64,000 bases of DNA from Limnephilus marmoratus (GCA_917880885.1 OU862922.1:2575487-2639486); one strand, 5' to 3'. Numbered from the stretch's first letter, positions 32,786 to 43,815 are shown. The notes: generated by a model not told the origin, from the letters alone. Numbers and translations are program-made.

Positions 32786-34300
32786 TTAGCTTAGGAAAGG
32801 TTAGATTAGATTAGGCCGGAAACATTGTGGTAAAGATCATTATAACTGGGAACATTTTGACACGGCGCACAGTGTTCCGTTTCATACAAGCTATACGGAA
32901 AAAACTCAAACACATCAAATCTATATAACCCACCCTTGGGGTGTATTTAACCCTAATATGAAGAAAATTTGTGATAAACATTATATTTGTTTTTACAAAA
33001 ATTAATATTTTAATATAAATTACATTTTATATAAATTTTGTACAAAATTATTTCTGTATGTCCATTTTTGGTTACGTACCTACAGTATTTATATGTTATC
33101 AGAAAAATATAAATTTTCAAGATTAAATTAAGTAGGTGCCTTCTCACTTAGCTGAGCTTTTCAAGTTCGAATATATTTAAAATATTTTTATACATTTTCT
33201 GAAGCCTTTCTTCCTTCAGCAAACTGAGCAAACTCCTCCATGTCATGAACTTCCTGCCTGGAATATTAATATAAATATTCCTTTTAAGCTTCATAAAAAC
33301 CCGCATGTTAAACATTATTCTTTTTTAAATCTGAAATGATTTATATTAAATTTTTAATAATCATACTACATATTATATACTTTCCAAAGTAGCTTCCATT
33401 TTTTTAAAACCGAAACAAAACACTTTAAACTCATACACAACCTTAAGGTGGCGTGGCGAGAAATGAATAAAAGCAACTGATTGATTCATTAACTAATCTA
33501 ACTTAGTGGTGGCTCGGGTACTAGTCAACCCATGCATTCAATAATCCAATTAAAAATGCATTTATCACACTGACTACCTGGTAATACCACGTGACGTCGT
33601 CGTTTAAATATTACAAAGCGATTTACGTACCTTCTAGCTTATTAAAATGCTAAAATTAATTTGCTAAATTGTATAAGTTCTACAAAATTACTTTTCAGCT
33701 GTAATTTTAATGAAACAATAACAAATAAATAATCTCCAAATTTCACCGACATATACTGTACTTAAAATGAAATTAGTTGAAAATGATGGAAGTTTACCAA
33801 TTTAAATAAATTACCCGCGTTATTTAATCTCGACATAATATATCTTTATAATGTATCGAACATCTATTATAGACGGAGAGCATTCCAGAAGAGGCAAACA
33901 TCGGTATTGGCTCCATAATATTAAAGGCTGGGATGCTGGGCTGAGATTTCTCCCAGAATATTCTCGATAATGATCAGTAATTAACATTAGCCTAAATTTC
34001 TCGATCCACTTAAGTGATATGATTTTATACTTGTAATTAATATTTTACTCTGAAATCTACTTGGGCAACATAATTTATGAAGGCGAAAATTTATTTCCGC
34101 CAAGACCGGTTTATCTTAATTTTAAACTGGAAATGAGATGTGAAGGGCCAATATAAAAAGTCAAACGTTTTAATTAATCTTATACAAAAAATTGTTTAGT
34201 AAATTAAATAAAATTCGGTTTACAATAATTATCTTTTTTAATGAATTTACTAAGGAACAACACACAAAACAAACATATCAGAAAATCTAAGTCATAAATG
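32786..34300. other. Intron stretch; one weak LINE remnant
   Basis: At 33870-33965 the plus strand reads RRGKHRYWLHNIKGWDAG, like the 'GR.R.RW.DNIK.W.G' ending of RTE/CR1-type LINEs. The rest is AT-rich and unassigned. Confidence 0.35.
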
Positions 34301-34324
34301 TGTGAAAAAAAAATGCAACCATAA

Positions 34325-34830
34325 ACCGAACTTGTATTGTGTAAAATGCAGTGCACCAATTCACTTTTACGCGGATGACAGTACAATCCGTGATAGCTTT
34401 TTGTTTGACAAGCCCCCAAAGGGCTCGCAGACTCTAACGGCTCTGAGGGCTTTGAAGCAAAGAATGGACGGTTACCTCGATAGTGGTTTCTCTTGGGGTA
34501 AAGATAATCTCGTTGAATTTGATGTTTCAAAGACCCAATCTTGTCTGATTACGTCTAAAAGGGATCGAAATGAAAATCTAGTATCTTTCAACGGAAGCAA
34601 TCTTCCGAACAGGCCCTCCATTCTCCATTGATATGCTTGGTGTAATCCTAAGTGACCAGCTCAGGTATGGGGGCTCCATCGAAGTCAGAGTAAAGTTAGT
34701 CTCCCAAAAACTGGGCGTACTGTACAGGGCCCGCAGATACTTTAATAGTACACAACTGTTAACCCTGTACAAATCACAAGTGCGCCCCACGGTTGAATTT
34801 GGCAGCCACCTCTGGTCTGGAGCTCCAAAA
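34325..34830 (+). pseudogene. LINE1 reverse transcriptase, palm part, frameshifted
   Basis: Frame A (to 34628): SAPIHFYADDSTIRDSF with the catalytic YADD, LTALRALKQRMDGYLDSGF, VSKTQSCLITSKRDRNENL. Frame B (from 34633): MLGVILSDQLRYGGSIEVRV, LVSQKLGVLYRARRYFNSTQ, LYKSQVRPTVEFGSHLWSG. A small frameshift at about 34625-34632 separates them. CR1/Jockey-like. The upstream fingers and the endonuclease are missing. Confidence 0.78.
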
Positions 34831-34855
34831 CTAACTAACTAACTATCTAACTAAC

Positions 34856-36150
34856 TATCGACTAGTTGCCATACTATCAGCTCCTGCTAAATTATTTGAA
34901 AAATTAATTTATAAATTCATTCTGCCTCAGATAGACGCATACATTATCCCAGAACAGCATGGTTTCAGGAAAGGAAGATCCACTGAAACCAATCTGATGG
35001 TTTTCACCGACTATGTTGCTAGGTCCCTAGACAGTGGATACCAAGTAGACTGTTCGTATCACGACTTCTCCAAAGCCTTGATACTGTGAATCATGATATT
35101 TTACTCATAAAACTTGCCCAAATAGGTTTTTCCCTTCGGATGTTAAAGCTTTTCATAAGTTACCTCAAGAACAGGAAGCAATTTGTCACCCACGGAATCT
35201 TCCAATCTGCTGAGTTTCTTGTTTTTTCAGGGGTTCCCCAAGGATCGATCTTAGGGCCTCTTCTCTTTTCTATTTTCATTAATGACATTGGTGGAGTCAT
35301 TTGTTTTTCTCGCTTTCTGTTGTTCGCTGACGATCTAAAATTATTTCTTCTAATAAGAAATATTGAGGACTGCCTGCGCCTTCAAGCTGATATTGATAAC
35401 ATTTCAGAATGGAGTCAACAAAACCAGCTTTATTTCAATGTCTCGAAATGCGTTGTTCTGACTTTTACCAGAGCATTTAGTCTCACCTACCACAGGTACA
35501 CTATGCTCGGTCATAATTTCAACCGAGTTTCGAGTATAAAGGATCTTGGGATTATGTATGAAAATATCGAAGGGATTTGCCAGTCGGCCTTAAAAATGTT
35601 AGGGTTTGTTCTCCGAACCGTCAGAGTTTTTCGGGATACCCGTGCTCTGAGGATTTTATACTTCTCCCTAGTCCGCAGTAGGCTGGAGAGTGGTTCGCTT
35701 ATCTGGAATCCTCATGAGGTGGGATGCTCCCTCATGTTGGAGAGGGTTCAAAAAAAGTTTCTAAGATTTCTCTACATGAGGGAGTACGGCCACTATCCAT
35801 GGCTCTACCCGACGAACTTTCTTCTGGGCATGCTGGGACTCCACTCCCTGCAGCTCAGAAGGGAGGGGTACGCTGCTACCCACTTATTCAGACTGCTGCG
35901 TGGCTATATTGAGAATTCAGCCATTCTGGAGCACGTGAGTCTCTATGTTCCGGATGACTATCTTAGACAACGCCAGCATAGATTATTCTATCTTCCTGCC
36001 TGTAGAACTAACCTGCCAATGGTTCTCCCGGTAGTAAGGAGTATATTGCTCCTGAACCAAATCTCCTCCGAGATTGATATGTTTGGCGTCAGTGAGGAGA
36101 GGTTCAAAAGTGAAATTCTTTTGATTCTTGAAAGAGTCTCTCCACATTGA
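34856..36150 (+). pseudogene. LINE2 reverse transcriptase, one frameshift
   Basis: Fingers in frame A (34856-35080): YRLVAILSAPAKLFEKLIYK, QHGFRKGRSTETNL, the first catalytic region DCSYHDFSKAL. A one-base deletion at about 35078-35081 shifts to frame B (to 36150, 354 codons): NHDILLIKLAQIG, GVPQGSILGPLLF, catalytic LLFADDLKLF near residue 79, SRLESGSLIWNPHE, and VQKKFLRFLYMREY. All RT palm motifs are visible and only the frameshift and the missing 5' half (endonuclease, ORF1) inactivate it. It is the best-preserved reverse transcriptase in the window, with the minus-strand copy at 2760-4139 next. Confidence 0.85.
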
Positions 36151-36312
36151 CGAGATCTTTCACCACTGCCTGAAATTTTTTTGAAATTGATTTATTTCTT
36201 GATGTTTCTTTTTTATGTATAAATATTTGTAAAAAATTTTTTTTTTTTGTATACTATTTATATGTATAACGTAATTTCTTATATGTATTAAAACTAAATT
36301 TACTAAATAAAA
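34856..36312 (+). mobile_element. LINE2, Jockey-like, inserted into LINE1
   Basis: It begins right after a CTAA-rich filler (ctaactaactaactatctaa, 34831-34855) that separates it from LINE1 and ends with aaataaaaacacctgaaaaa near 36312. Both borders fall inside one LINE1 codon region. A related fragment is at 42655-43815. Confidence 0.78.
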
Positions 36313-36695
36313 ACACCTGAAAAATACCCTCGACTCTGTGCAGAAACGGGCGGTCCGTTTAATAGATTCTCCCATCTTAACAGACGGATTGCAATCTTTA
36401 GAGCACAGGCGTCGGGTGGGAATGCTATCCTTGTTCTACCGGTATTACAATGGAAGATGCTCCGAGGAACTAGCGTCTTTGATCCCTTCGGCATCGGTGT
36501 ATAATCGGGAAACACGCCAAACGCGTGCCCAACATTTGTACACGGTTGACATTTGTCACATGAGAACGGGTCGTTTCTTCGACTCGTTCTTGTGTTCAAC
36601 AGTTCGGCTGTGGAATGATTAGCCGGCCTCTGTGTTTCCTCCTTCCTACAATATGGGTCTATTCAAGACCAATGTTCATTCCTTCCTCTCCTCAA
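36313..36695 (+). pseudogene. LINE1 C-terminal part
   Basis: LDSVQKRAVRLIDSPILTDG, LEHRRRVGMLSLFYRYYNG, SEELASLIPSASVYNRETRQ, and GRFFDSFLCSTVRLWND to a TAG at 36620-36622. The same frame continues beyond the TAG with PASVFPPSYNMGLFKTNVHS and FLSSKR, which fits one nonsense change in the last part of the gene. Copies at 47540-47280 (minus) and 59550-59850 show the same order with many lesions. Confidence 0.8.
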
Positions 36696-36786
36696 AAAGA
36701 CCCTCCACACAGTTTCCCAGATGACATAGGCCCTGAGGGGAAGTATTTTCCTCAGGACCACCTGTGTGGAGTTTATGTAAAAAAAG

Positions 36787-37299
36787 GCCTTTATCCTTAA
36801 GCCATATCTTGAATGTTTCTGTATTTATTGACACGGTCTTATAAAGTGAATTTTGGCACTCCGTAGGTTTCTACTGCTTTTAGGCATCCCATTGCTCTTT
36901 CCACTACACTCAAAATTGCTGTCCTCATTTTTTCTGTATCTCAGTCTTGTCTGGTAGTTTTTCTTTGGTAATTACGCGGCTTGTTTGTAACACGTGTAAA
37001 TAAATAAAAAAAAAATCTGTAATAGAAATGTTCCGGGTCAACGAATACTGGCCGGTTTTACCCCATACGGTTGGGCCCTGATAAAAAAAATACAGTCATT
37101 CTTACACAAATGTAAAAAATGTTACGAAAATCACCCAAAAGTTATACACACGTAAAAAAAGGTAAAATGTACATATTTATAGTATTTGACATTTCACTCA
37201 CCTGCCAATAAGTTCACTATTAATCAATTCAATATAAAAATTACATAAGGACACCGAAATTTCTTAAAACTTGTGGTATCTCGCCAGCGGGAAGACACG
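36787..37299. other. Stretch without recognised features
   Basis: No coding pattern or family repeat is seen. Confidence 0.45.
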
Positions 37300-37490
37300 T
37301 ACCGACAAGATAAGTTTTAAGATTTTCACGGCCGAAAGCATTTTCGTTATATGTTTTTGGGGTCACATCTACCGGATTTGCCGGATCTGCCCTGATGATG
37401 GACACTGCAACGATGTCCGAAACGTTGGCTGAAGAAGGAGGTAGCGCAACACGGCATAACACCCCAAAAACAAATAACGAAAATGTACCG
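37300..37490. mobile_element. Foldback family C, most complete copy
   Basis: Left terminus: gattttcacggccgaaagca, ttttcgttatatgtttttgg. Centre: ggatctgccctgatgatgga. Right part: aacgttggctgaagaaggag, gcaacacggcataacacccc, aaaaacaaataacgaaaatg. The outer about 30 bp are inverted copies. No frame is preserved between copies. Confidence 0.75.
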
Positions 37491-38019
37491 ACAAGTTTGT
37501 GCTGACTCGCGTTGGTTTCGAAGTCGTACACGGGGCGGATTGCGTGTCGGGGATATTTAAAGTAATAAAGCTTTTTAGAGTATTACGGTTTTACCCCGGT
37601 ATACGGTTTTGTACAGGTCTCCTTTACCTAAGAGAATAATTTCCAGTTAGTTGATTTTACCTTTCGTTCTTTGTCTGTCAAGTTCTTGCATCACTCCCCA
37701 TACATCAGGAACAAAATCTGATCTCTACCATGAAAGATGTTAATTAGCTGTAATGATTTCTAAAAACTGACGATGTTTTGAATACTTCAAATGATATAAT
37801 ATTATGCAAATACCCCTAATGCATACAGATGCATCGACATAATGAGATATCACGACGGCCCATAAATACTGCTGCCACCACATAAATTACAAACGAAAAC
37901 GACAAATACGATACCGTATTTATCTAAATTATTAGCACATGAACATCATGAGATAATTATTTGCAAGTGTTGCCTCAGATTGAAAAGTGATCCAGAACCA
38001 GTAACACTTTGCAAAAACA

Positions 38020-39452
38020 CAGTGGCGGTTAGTGCTCTTTTTACTGGGGGTTTTTAAGAAATTCAAGGTAAGCTGATTTATTTATGTATCTATTCACTCT
38101 TTTAAGCCAAGTGGGTTTTACATTGGAATACATAATGTTTTCAATTACAATGCATTTACACAAGGTTTATGGTTTATAAACTATGGTTTGCCAAAAAATA
38201 TTTTCTTATACTTTTTTTGTTACTTACATCCAGGGTTATAGACAATTTACGTTGTGAACAATAATAGTTATCGGAAAGTGGGTAGCAAACACGAAGCATT
38301 TCGCGAACTGTTAGATCGGCGGCAATCGAGAACAGACGGAATCTTCTTTTCGTTCGACACCCGTCATTGGTAAACTTCGACTGTAAAAAGGCCCGTGTCC
38401 ACCATTGGCGTACGATTAGCCAATATGGGGTAGTTGCGAATCGAATTATTGCGTTGTTCGCTAGCCACAAAATTAAAATATTTATATATGTATTAATAAT
38501 AACTTGAAGTCATCATAAATAAATCTTGACATGAAAAAAATGTTTGATCAGATAAAAGCATTCCTTAAATAAAATCTGTTTGGTTTTATTAATTGATTTA
38601 CAAATGCCGTTACGGTTGGAGAAATGTAAGAACAAGAAAATAAATTTTAAAAATTACAAAAATTTACTACTAATTTCAAAAAGTTAAATACTATTTAAAC
38701 TTATCGTGCTAAGTATGCACAACCGGCCGGCAAGATATCCAATAGAACCCGGGTGATATTCGTAAAAATCCGGAGGTCAAGCATTCCCAATCGCTGTGCA
38801 CAAAAATCGTCTGGTTTTAGCCAAAGTTATTTCGTTTCACCGCTACCCGAATTTCTACCGATTTCTTACATATCTCCCTTAACACTTTAAGGTTTAAAGC
38901 TCTTAAAAAATATAGATTATTCTTGAAGATAATATCTAGACATTCCCCGCGATGAAACGCAAATTATATAAAATTCCCTCAATAGAAAAAAATCGCAAAG
39001 TATGCTCCAAAAATTATTGTAAACACGTTTGTTTCAGTTATTTTACAAGTTATACGTAAGAAAAAAATCACAATATTTCTTTAAATGCTGTTTAAGACAA
39101 CCCCGTGAGATTTTTGCTCTATTTTAAACGAGTCGTGTTTTATTAAACATTTTCGCATCGATTTTATCACTTTAAATATTAGCGCGCTCCTCTAACATTC
39201 GTAATTACGTATCTCTCAATCTTCTTCTTTTTGAGCGCGGTTACGACGCTTTAAGGGGCGTGACTGTAAAGTTTAAAGACTGTGGCGTTTTGATGTCTTT
39301 GTATAAAATATTATTTGCTTAGGAACGTGATTTTAACGGCAGAATTTGAGTGGCGCGCTATTTTAAATATGCCAACATAATACCTACAAGATTGTGTTAT
39401 AATTTTAATAGGAGTTCACTGCGCAAATTCACCTAAGAGAAAACCGCCACTG
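38020..39452. mobile_element. Non-autonomous hAT element, 1433 bp
   Basis: The termini are CAGTGGCGGTTAGTGCTC and, complemented, CAGTGGCGGTTTTCTCTTAG; 11 bp are identical. The flanks CAAAAACA (38012-38019) and CAAAAGCA (39453-39460) are an 8-bp duplication with one mismatch. A minus open frame of 98 codons at 38174-38470 (contains KFTNDGCRTKRRFRLFSIAA) has no recognised transposase motif. The sequence AGTGGCGGT is shared with the smaller MITEs at 7828 and 17669. Confidence 0.85.
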
Positions 39453-41171
39453 CAAAAGCATAAACACAAGTATCAGGAGCACAAAACAGCGGTGGAGTGA
39501 TTGATTACTCTGTCTTAGAACGGTCTTTCACGTCTCTGCACAGGGGGTCATTTAATGCACTTGTATAATCAAAGGGGTGTGTACAATCAGTGTTCGTAGC
39601 TAATCAGTGATATATGAAGGCTTTGTCACTAATATGATATAATATTCCTTTGTGATTTACCACGCAGACAACACTGCCTTGATTTTGCCATTGCCTTTCA
39701 TAAAATCTAATTATGTATTATGTTGTGTATATATAATCCATATTGTTTACTATAGATATAGTTTGATTAACAATTTGTTATTGTTTGGGTCATTATGTCT
39801 TGATTATTTTGTTCACATTACAGACAGCGCGGAAAACGTTGTCATTAATTATTACTGAAATTTTAATTAATTAACATTCCGTAACATTTTTTTATTAGAA
39901 CAGTATTAATTCTGCAAATATGTCATATTAAAGACAATCGAAGTTGTATAGTAAAGAAAATAAAATGTATATATAAAGAAAATAAAATTTTGAACAGATC
40001 TATCAACACCCATAAAACCAAACGTTTTACAAATATTAGGATATACATATTTATATGGTGAAAACAACATTCACTCGTAGGTAAAATACGTGATATCATC
40101 AATGTTTCCTTTGCAAAGTTTTAAAAATATGTACCTATAACGATTCGCTAGGACCAAAAGGCGATAGAAAGGTATCTGGTGGCAAGAGGAATGACTGTAT
40201 CTAATATTGTAACTACAGTACCTAACAGTGGTTATTTATCTCCCCCAACTCCAAATCTTTGCACGCCTTTATCAATTTTTCTGCTAATTTGGGTTTGCCC
40301 AAGATTTGCCCCTGCCCGCTGCCCTCTAACCCCACTCCCAATGTTAATCCATAATTTTATTTTAGTATACGACTCATCCAGATTAAGAAAAATTGTTCTC
40401 GAAACGAAAATTTTGTATCTAATAAAGTGTTAATTATTAATGGCTTTTGTGTTTAATTCGTAGAATTCAATTTAATTTTTTAAAATTTATTTTAAATATA
40501 TTTAATAATGTTGTTATCAACTTCTGAAAGTATTTCAGTTTTATTTCGTTACAGCTGTTTCGGCTTACAAGGACATTTTCAAACTGTGGTTTATCCACTT
40601 TGACACCACTTATTTATAGGATTCTAAATGTCAAATTTTGAGGGCGTCTAAAGTGATTTATTACCGGTTAAACCAATTTGCTGCGAAAGTCATTGATACA
40701 CTAGACACTCTATTATATGAGGTATTTCTGAATCTGTTTTCGCTGCACTAAATTTTAATGTTTTCTTAATTGTTTAATAATGACATTACTGCTATGATTT
40801 ATTTAAGTGATTTATATAGTTTAGTTTTTGTAAACATACAATGGAGTGAGGAATAAATAATTTTCCTTACCTTATTCGTTCGTTCCCCGACGATACTATC
40901 CAAAGGCCCGTGACAAATAACAGTTATGCCTATCACATTGTTGAAGATATCCCCTCTACAGGTCTCCGGTGAAACATGAGGAAACACACCAAGTGACCGA
41001 TGCTTCCAGATGTAGCATCACCAACTCTACATCCATAAGAAGAGTAAGACTGGACGGAAAACCTGACAAATCAAACGTATTATACTTTCTACGCCATGCC
41101 ACAACGGTCACTAATTTATTGATTTGAATTTGACAATAAAACCCTATTTAATGTTGGAAATCTTGTTCCAG
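39453..41171. other. Intron before dysfusion exon 3
   Basis: 40640-40740 shares gatttattaccggttaaac with 27745-27770, a low-copy repeat of unknown type. The last bases (ttggaaatcttgttccag) are the splice acceptor for the exon at 41172. No genes are seen. Confidence 0.5.
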
Positions 41172-41325
41172 TAACCCAGTCCGAACAAGACAGATCCTGC
41201 ATAATGCTTCTGCGGGTCCAGCGGAGGTCGGGAGACTGGATGTTCCTTCACAGCGTGCTGCAGGTCAAGGATAATATGGAAAACAGTCAGCAACCTGTCA
41301 TCGTGTGCACTAACCAAGTACTAAG
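41172..41325 (+). CDS. dysf: dysfusion, last PAS-B exon in the window
   Basis: The acceptor is cttgttccag (to 41171) and the donor GTAGGA (41326 on). The 154-nt exon begins with TA, completing the split Ile codon from exon 2, then TQSEQDRSCIMLLRVQRRSG, DWMFLHSVLQVKDNMENSQQ, PVIVCTNQVL and a final AG. This provides the last strands of PAS-B ('WMF.HSVLQVKD'). TQSEQDRSC with the preceding KHRLI is a distinctive Dysfusion/NPAS4-class stretch. The exon ends in phase 2, so the gene continues downstream; activation-domain exons are expected further on. It is separated from exon 2 by about 19.3 kb of transposon-rich intron. Confidence 0.88.
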
Positions 41326-41429
41326 GTAGGAAATATTTATCAAAATATTACAGTTCAGTTCTATGGGTCATTGACCGGAGTTACATGAGATAGGCCACTG
41401 AAATTATTATTTTTAACTAGCTGGTACCC

Positions 41430-41760
41430 GGCATGCGTTGCAATTATTGGACATTCAAAGAAATAAATTGTTTCTCCCTGCGTGTCCTCTCCCATGCAGC
41501 CCGTTCCTCTCCCGCGTCCCCTTCTCCTCTCGCATTCCTCTACCACCTTCCCCTATCCTCGTCTCCCCTCGTTACCATCTCCCTCCTGCCTTCCCTTCCT
41601 GCCGCTAAAATATATGAAATACACACGTTTTCCTTTATACAAATTTCAAAACGCCATTATACATATAGCCTATAATCTTCGCGGGCGTGCGCACAACAGA
41701 TCGCCAAAGTTTCATCGCAATCGCATGAACGGTATGGCAGCGCAAGAAATACGAACAAAC
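41430..41760. repeat. Degenerate element with conserved-type ends
   Basis: ctagctggtacccggcatgc at the start and cgcatgaacggtatggcagc with gaacaaacaaatat near the end resemble a widespread class of insect elements starting 'ctagctg...cccggc'. A C/T-rich block lies at 41490-41600. Class not assigned. Confidence 0.35.
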
Positions 41761-41764
41761 AAAT

Positions 41765-42115
41765 ATTGTGGTTATTTGTTTTTGGGGTGTAATGCCGTGT
41801 TGCGCTACCTCCTTCTTTAGCCAACGTTTCGGACAGCGTTGCAGTGTCCATCATTAGGGCAGATCTGGTAGATGTGAAAATACTTTTAGCCGTGAAAATC
41901 TTAAAACGTATCAAACAAATATTGTCTTTTATATATAATAAGATTTGAATTAACATTTTTTTGTAAAATTTAGTGAGGTGGTACCTGATTTGAGATTTCA
42001 CGGTCAAAAATACTATAATGATTCATTTTTGAGTTTTATGCCCTTTCACCTTCTTTAGCCAACGTTTTGGACAGAGTTACATTATCAATAATCAAGGCTC
42101 AGGTGTGTGGATTGT
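41765..42115. repeat. Two foldback family C copies in tandem
   Basis: First copy 41765-41920 (ggttatttgtttttggggtg, ttagccaacgtttcggacag, tttagccgtgaaaatcttaa). Second, diverged copy about 41990-42115 (gatttcacggtcaaaaatac, ttagccaacgttttggacag). Confidence 0.65.
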
Positions 42116-42654
42116 GGTGAAGTCCGTTTTTTTAATGTGTGTGGAAGTGATATCGCTTCAATACTTTTAATGTAGTTACAAGATACTAAGAACTATTAAG
42201 CTTGTCGTCAATAATTTGGCTATCACCGACCCAAAACGAAACAAGCACGTCTTTTTATGTTAACAATTAAAACCCACAAATATCCAAGTTCATTATATTA
42301 ATGGGTACATTCTAGTGTTATATATATATTATATATATATATTAAGCCTGTCAATAAATTTACAGGAAAATATATATCGAGAAGATGAAATTTGACATTT
42401 CTGGGTTTTTTTAATGATTAATTGAGGGGCAAAACTAGTATTAAAAGCAATAACAATGGCTATTTGTAACTCAGGTCCAAAGAACTCCACAACTGGGATT
42501 TGCTTTGATGTTTAAAATTGGCACTGATTGTATGGGGGGGACGATTCAGAAGGACGATAAAGTAGGTAATATTTTTTTTATGTTGAGCATTTGTCGTAAT
42601 TTTCAAGTTTGAGGATTTTTTTAATAAAAATGTATATTTTATCTAATATTTTGA

Positions 42655-43815
42655 ATTATTAGCAGTACCGTACACTGAATATTGGTTTTCTTACTAAGTA
42701 AGGGTCGACCGAGATCTCGGTCTCGGTCTCGGCATTCTCGGCTACAAATTCTACCGAGAACTCTGTCTCGGTTCTCGGCGAAAAATCGCCGAGATTCTGG
42801 GCCAAAATCGACCGAGACCGTTGTAAGTAGGTACGATATAGGATAATGAGATTCAAATCTACCGCGCGCGTCCACATTCGTCACTATGTGTCAGTGCGTG
42901 AGAGAGCTGCGGATTGTGATTGGTCGGCTGGCAGCGAGGCGGGTTTTACTTAAATGCTAAAAACAGCAATGAACATACAAATCAACTAATCGATGTGTTT
43001 TGATGAATGTGGCAATTGGTTCACGGATAGGGTTTGTTAGAGTGTGTTATTTCATTTAATGTGTTTACTAAGTAGGTATAATGTTTTATTGTTGCTATAC
43101 TATGCAAAAATAACGCTGTTTTTCGCAATTTATCTATTCTCGGTCTCGGTCGAGATTTTAATTTATGTTTTATTGTTGCTATACTATGCAAAAATAACGC
43201 TTTTTCTCAATTTATCTATTCTCGGTCTCGGTCTCGGCCTAGAACGAAAAACCTGTCTCGGTCGACCCTTACTAAATGGTGCTAAAATATTATCCACGGT
43301 TTTTTCATCATGATAACATCATATAATGTACAAAAAAGGTTTATGCATTACCTGTATATGAGGGAATATACATACCACCCATTCCTGTATCCATCGTTGT
43401 TATTAACAGGAATGCTCGATCTTAATACCTTAGAAGCCCGCCGTAAAATATTTTTGGGGAAACATTTTTTTTAAGCTGATCTCCGGTACTGTACTGAATC
43501 CACCTATGTTGAAGGAGATTAACCTATATGTCCCTAACGCATATACTCGTGGGAGATCCCACACACTTTTTTATGCTCCGAAAGCGAGAACTTCTTCCTT
43601 TCAGAATGCCCCAAGAGCAATTCAACTGCTTAACGATACTGCATTGAGCATTGACATCTTCAATGTTACCTATAGAGAGTTCAGTAACTATCTTTTGGCA
43701 TATGTCTCAACATAGTGAAACTGCCCCCTTGGCCTTTTTTTCTCTTATATTTTGTAATCTTCTCCGTAATAATTTGGTGTATAACTGTTTTATGGAGAAC
43801 CTGAAAAAATAAATA
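42655..43815 (+). mobile_element. LINE2-related 3' fragment, split by the Harbinger-like element
   Basis: Coding remnants: VQKRFMHYLYMREYTYHPFL (about 43329-43388), then in 43506-43715 EINLYVPNAYTRGRSHTLFY, APRAIQLLNDTALSIDIFNV and a stop. These align by eye with LINE2 (VQKKFLRFLYMREYGHYPWL; VSLYVPDDYLRQRQHRLFYL). It ends with ggagaacctgaaaaaataaa near 43815. Several frameshifts and stops are present. Confidence 0.75.
42698..43272. mobile_element. PIF/Harbinger-like element with 3-bp TAA duplication
   Basis: The left end is GTAAGGGTCGACCGAGATC. The right end complemented is GTAAGGGTCGACCGAGACAG, 17 identical bases. TAA flanks both sides (42695-42697, 43273-43275), the TWA duplication of PIF/Harbinger. 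The interior is full of CTCGGT/ACCGAG hexamers and contains a tandem duplication (ttttattgttgctatactat, 43080-43230). Non-coding, 575 bp. It sits inside a LINE fragment. Confidence 0.8.

Larger units (their letters stand above)
34325..36786 (+). mobile_element. LINE1, split by LINE2; its 3' end matches the SINE A tail
   Basis: The 5' part is 34325-34830 and the 3' part about 36313-36786. They are collinear: the protein runs from ...FGSHLWSGAPK directly into LDSVQKRAVRLIDSPILTD. The 3' UTR (36625-36786: tccttcctctcctcaaaaag, accctccacacag, gatgacataggccctgaggg, gaagtattttcctcagg, tgtggagtttatgtaaaaaa) matches the 3' tail of SINE A. Further 3' ends of this family are at 47085-47540 (minus) and 59545-59960 (plus, diverged tail). 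Confidence 0.8.

Noticed and set aside
38174..38470. 98-codon minus frame inside the hAT element as a transposase
   Set aside because: No hAT catalytic or dimerisation motif; the element is most likely non-coding.
42639..42884. Arginine/aspartate-rich frames near 42.7 kb
   Set aside because: They are translations of the CTCGGT hexamer array of the Harbinger-like element.
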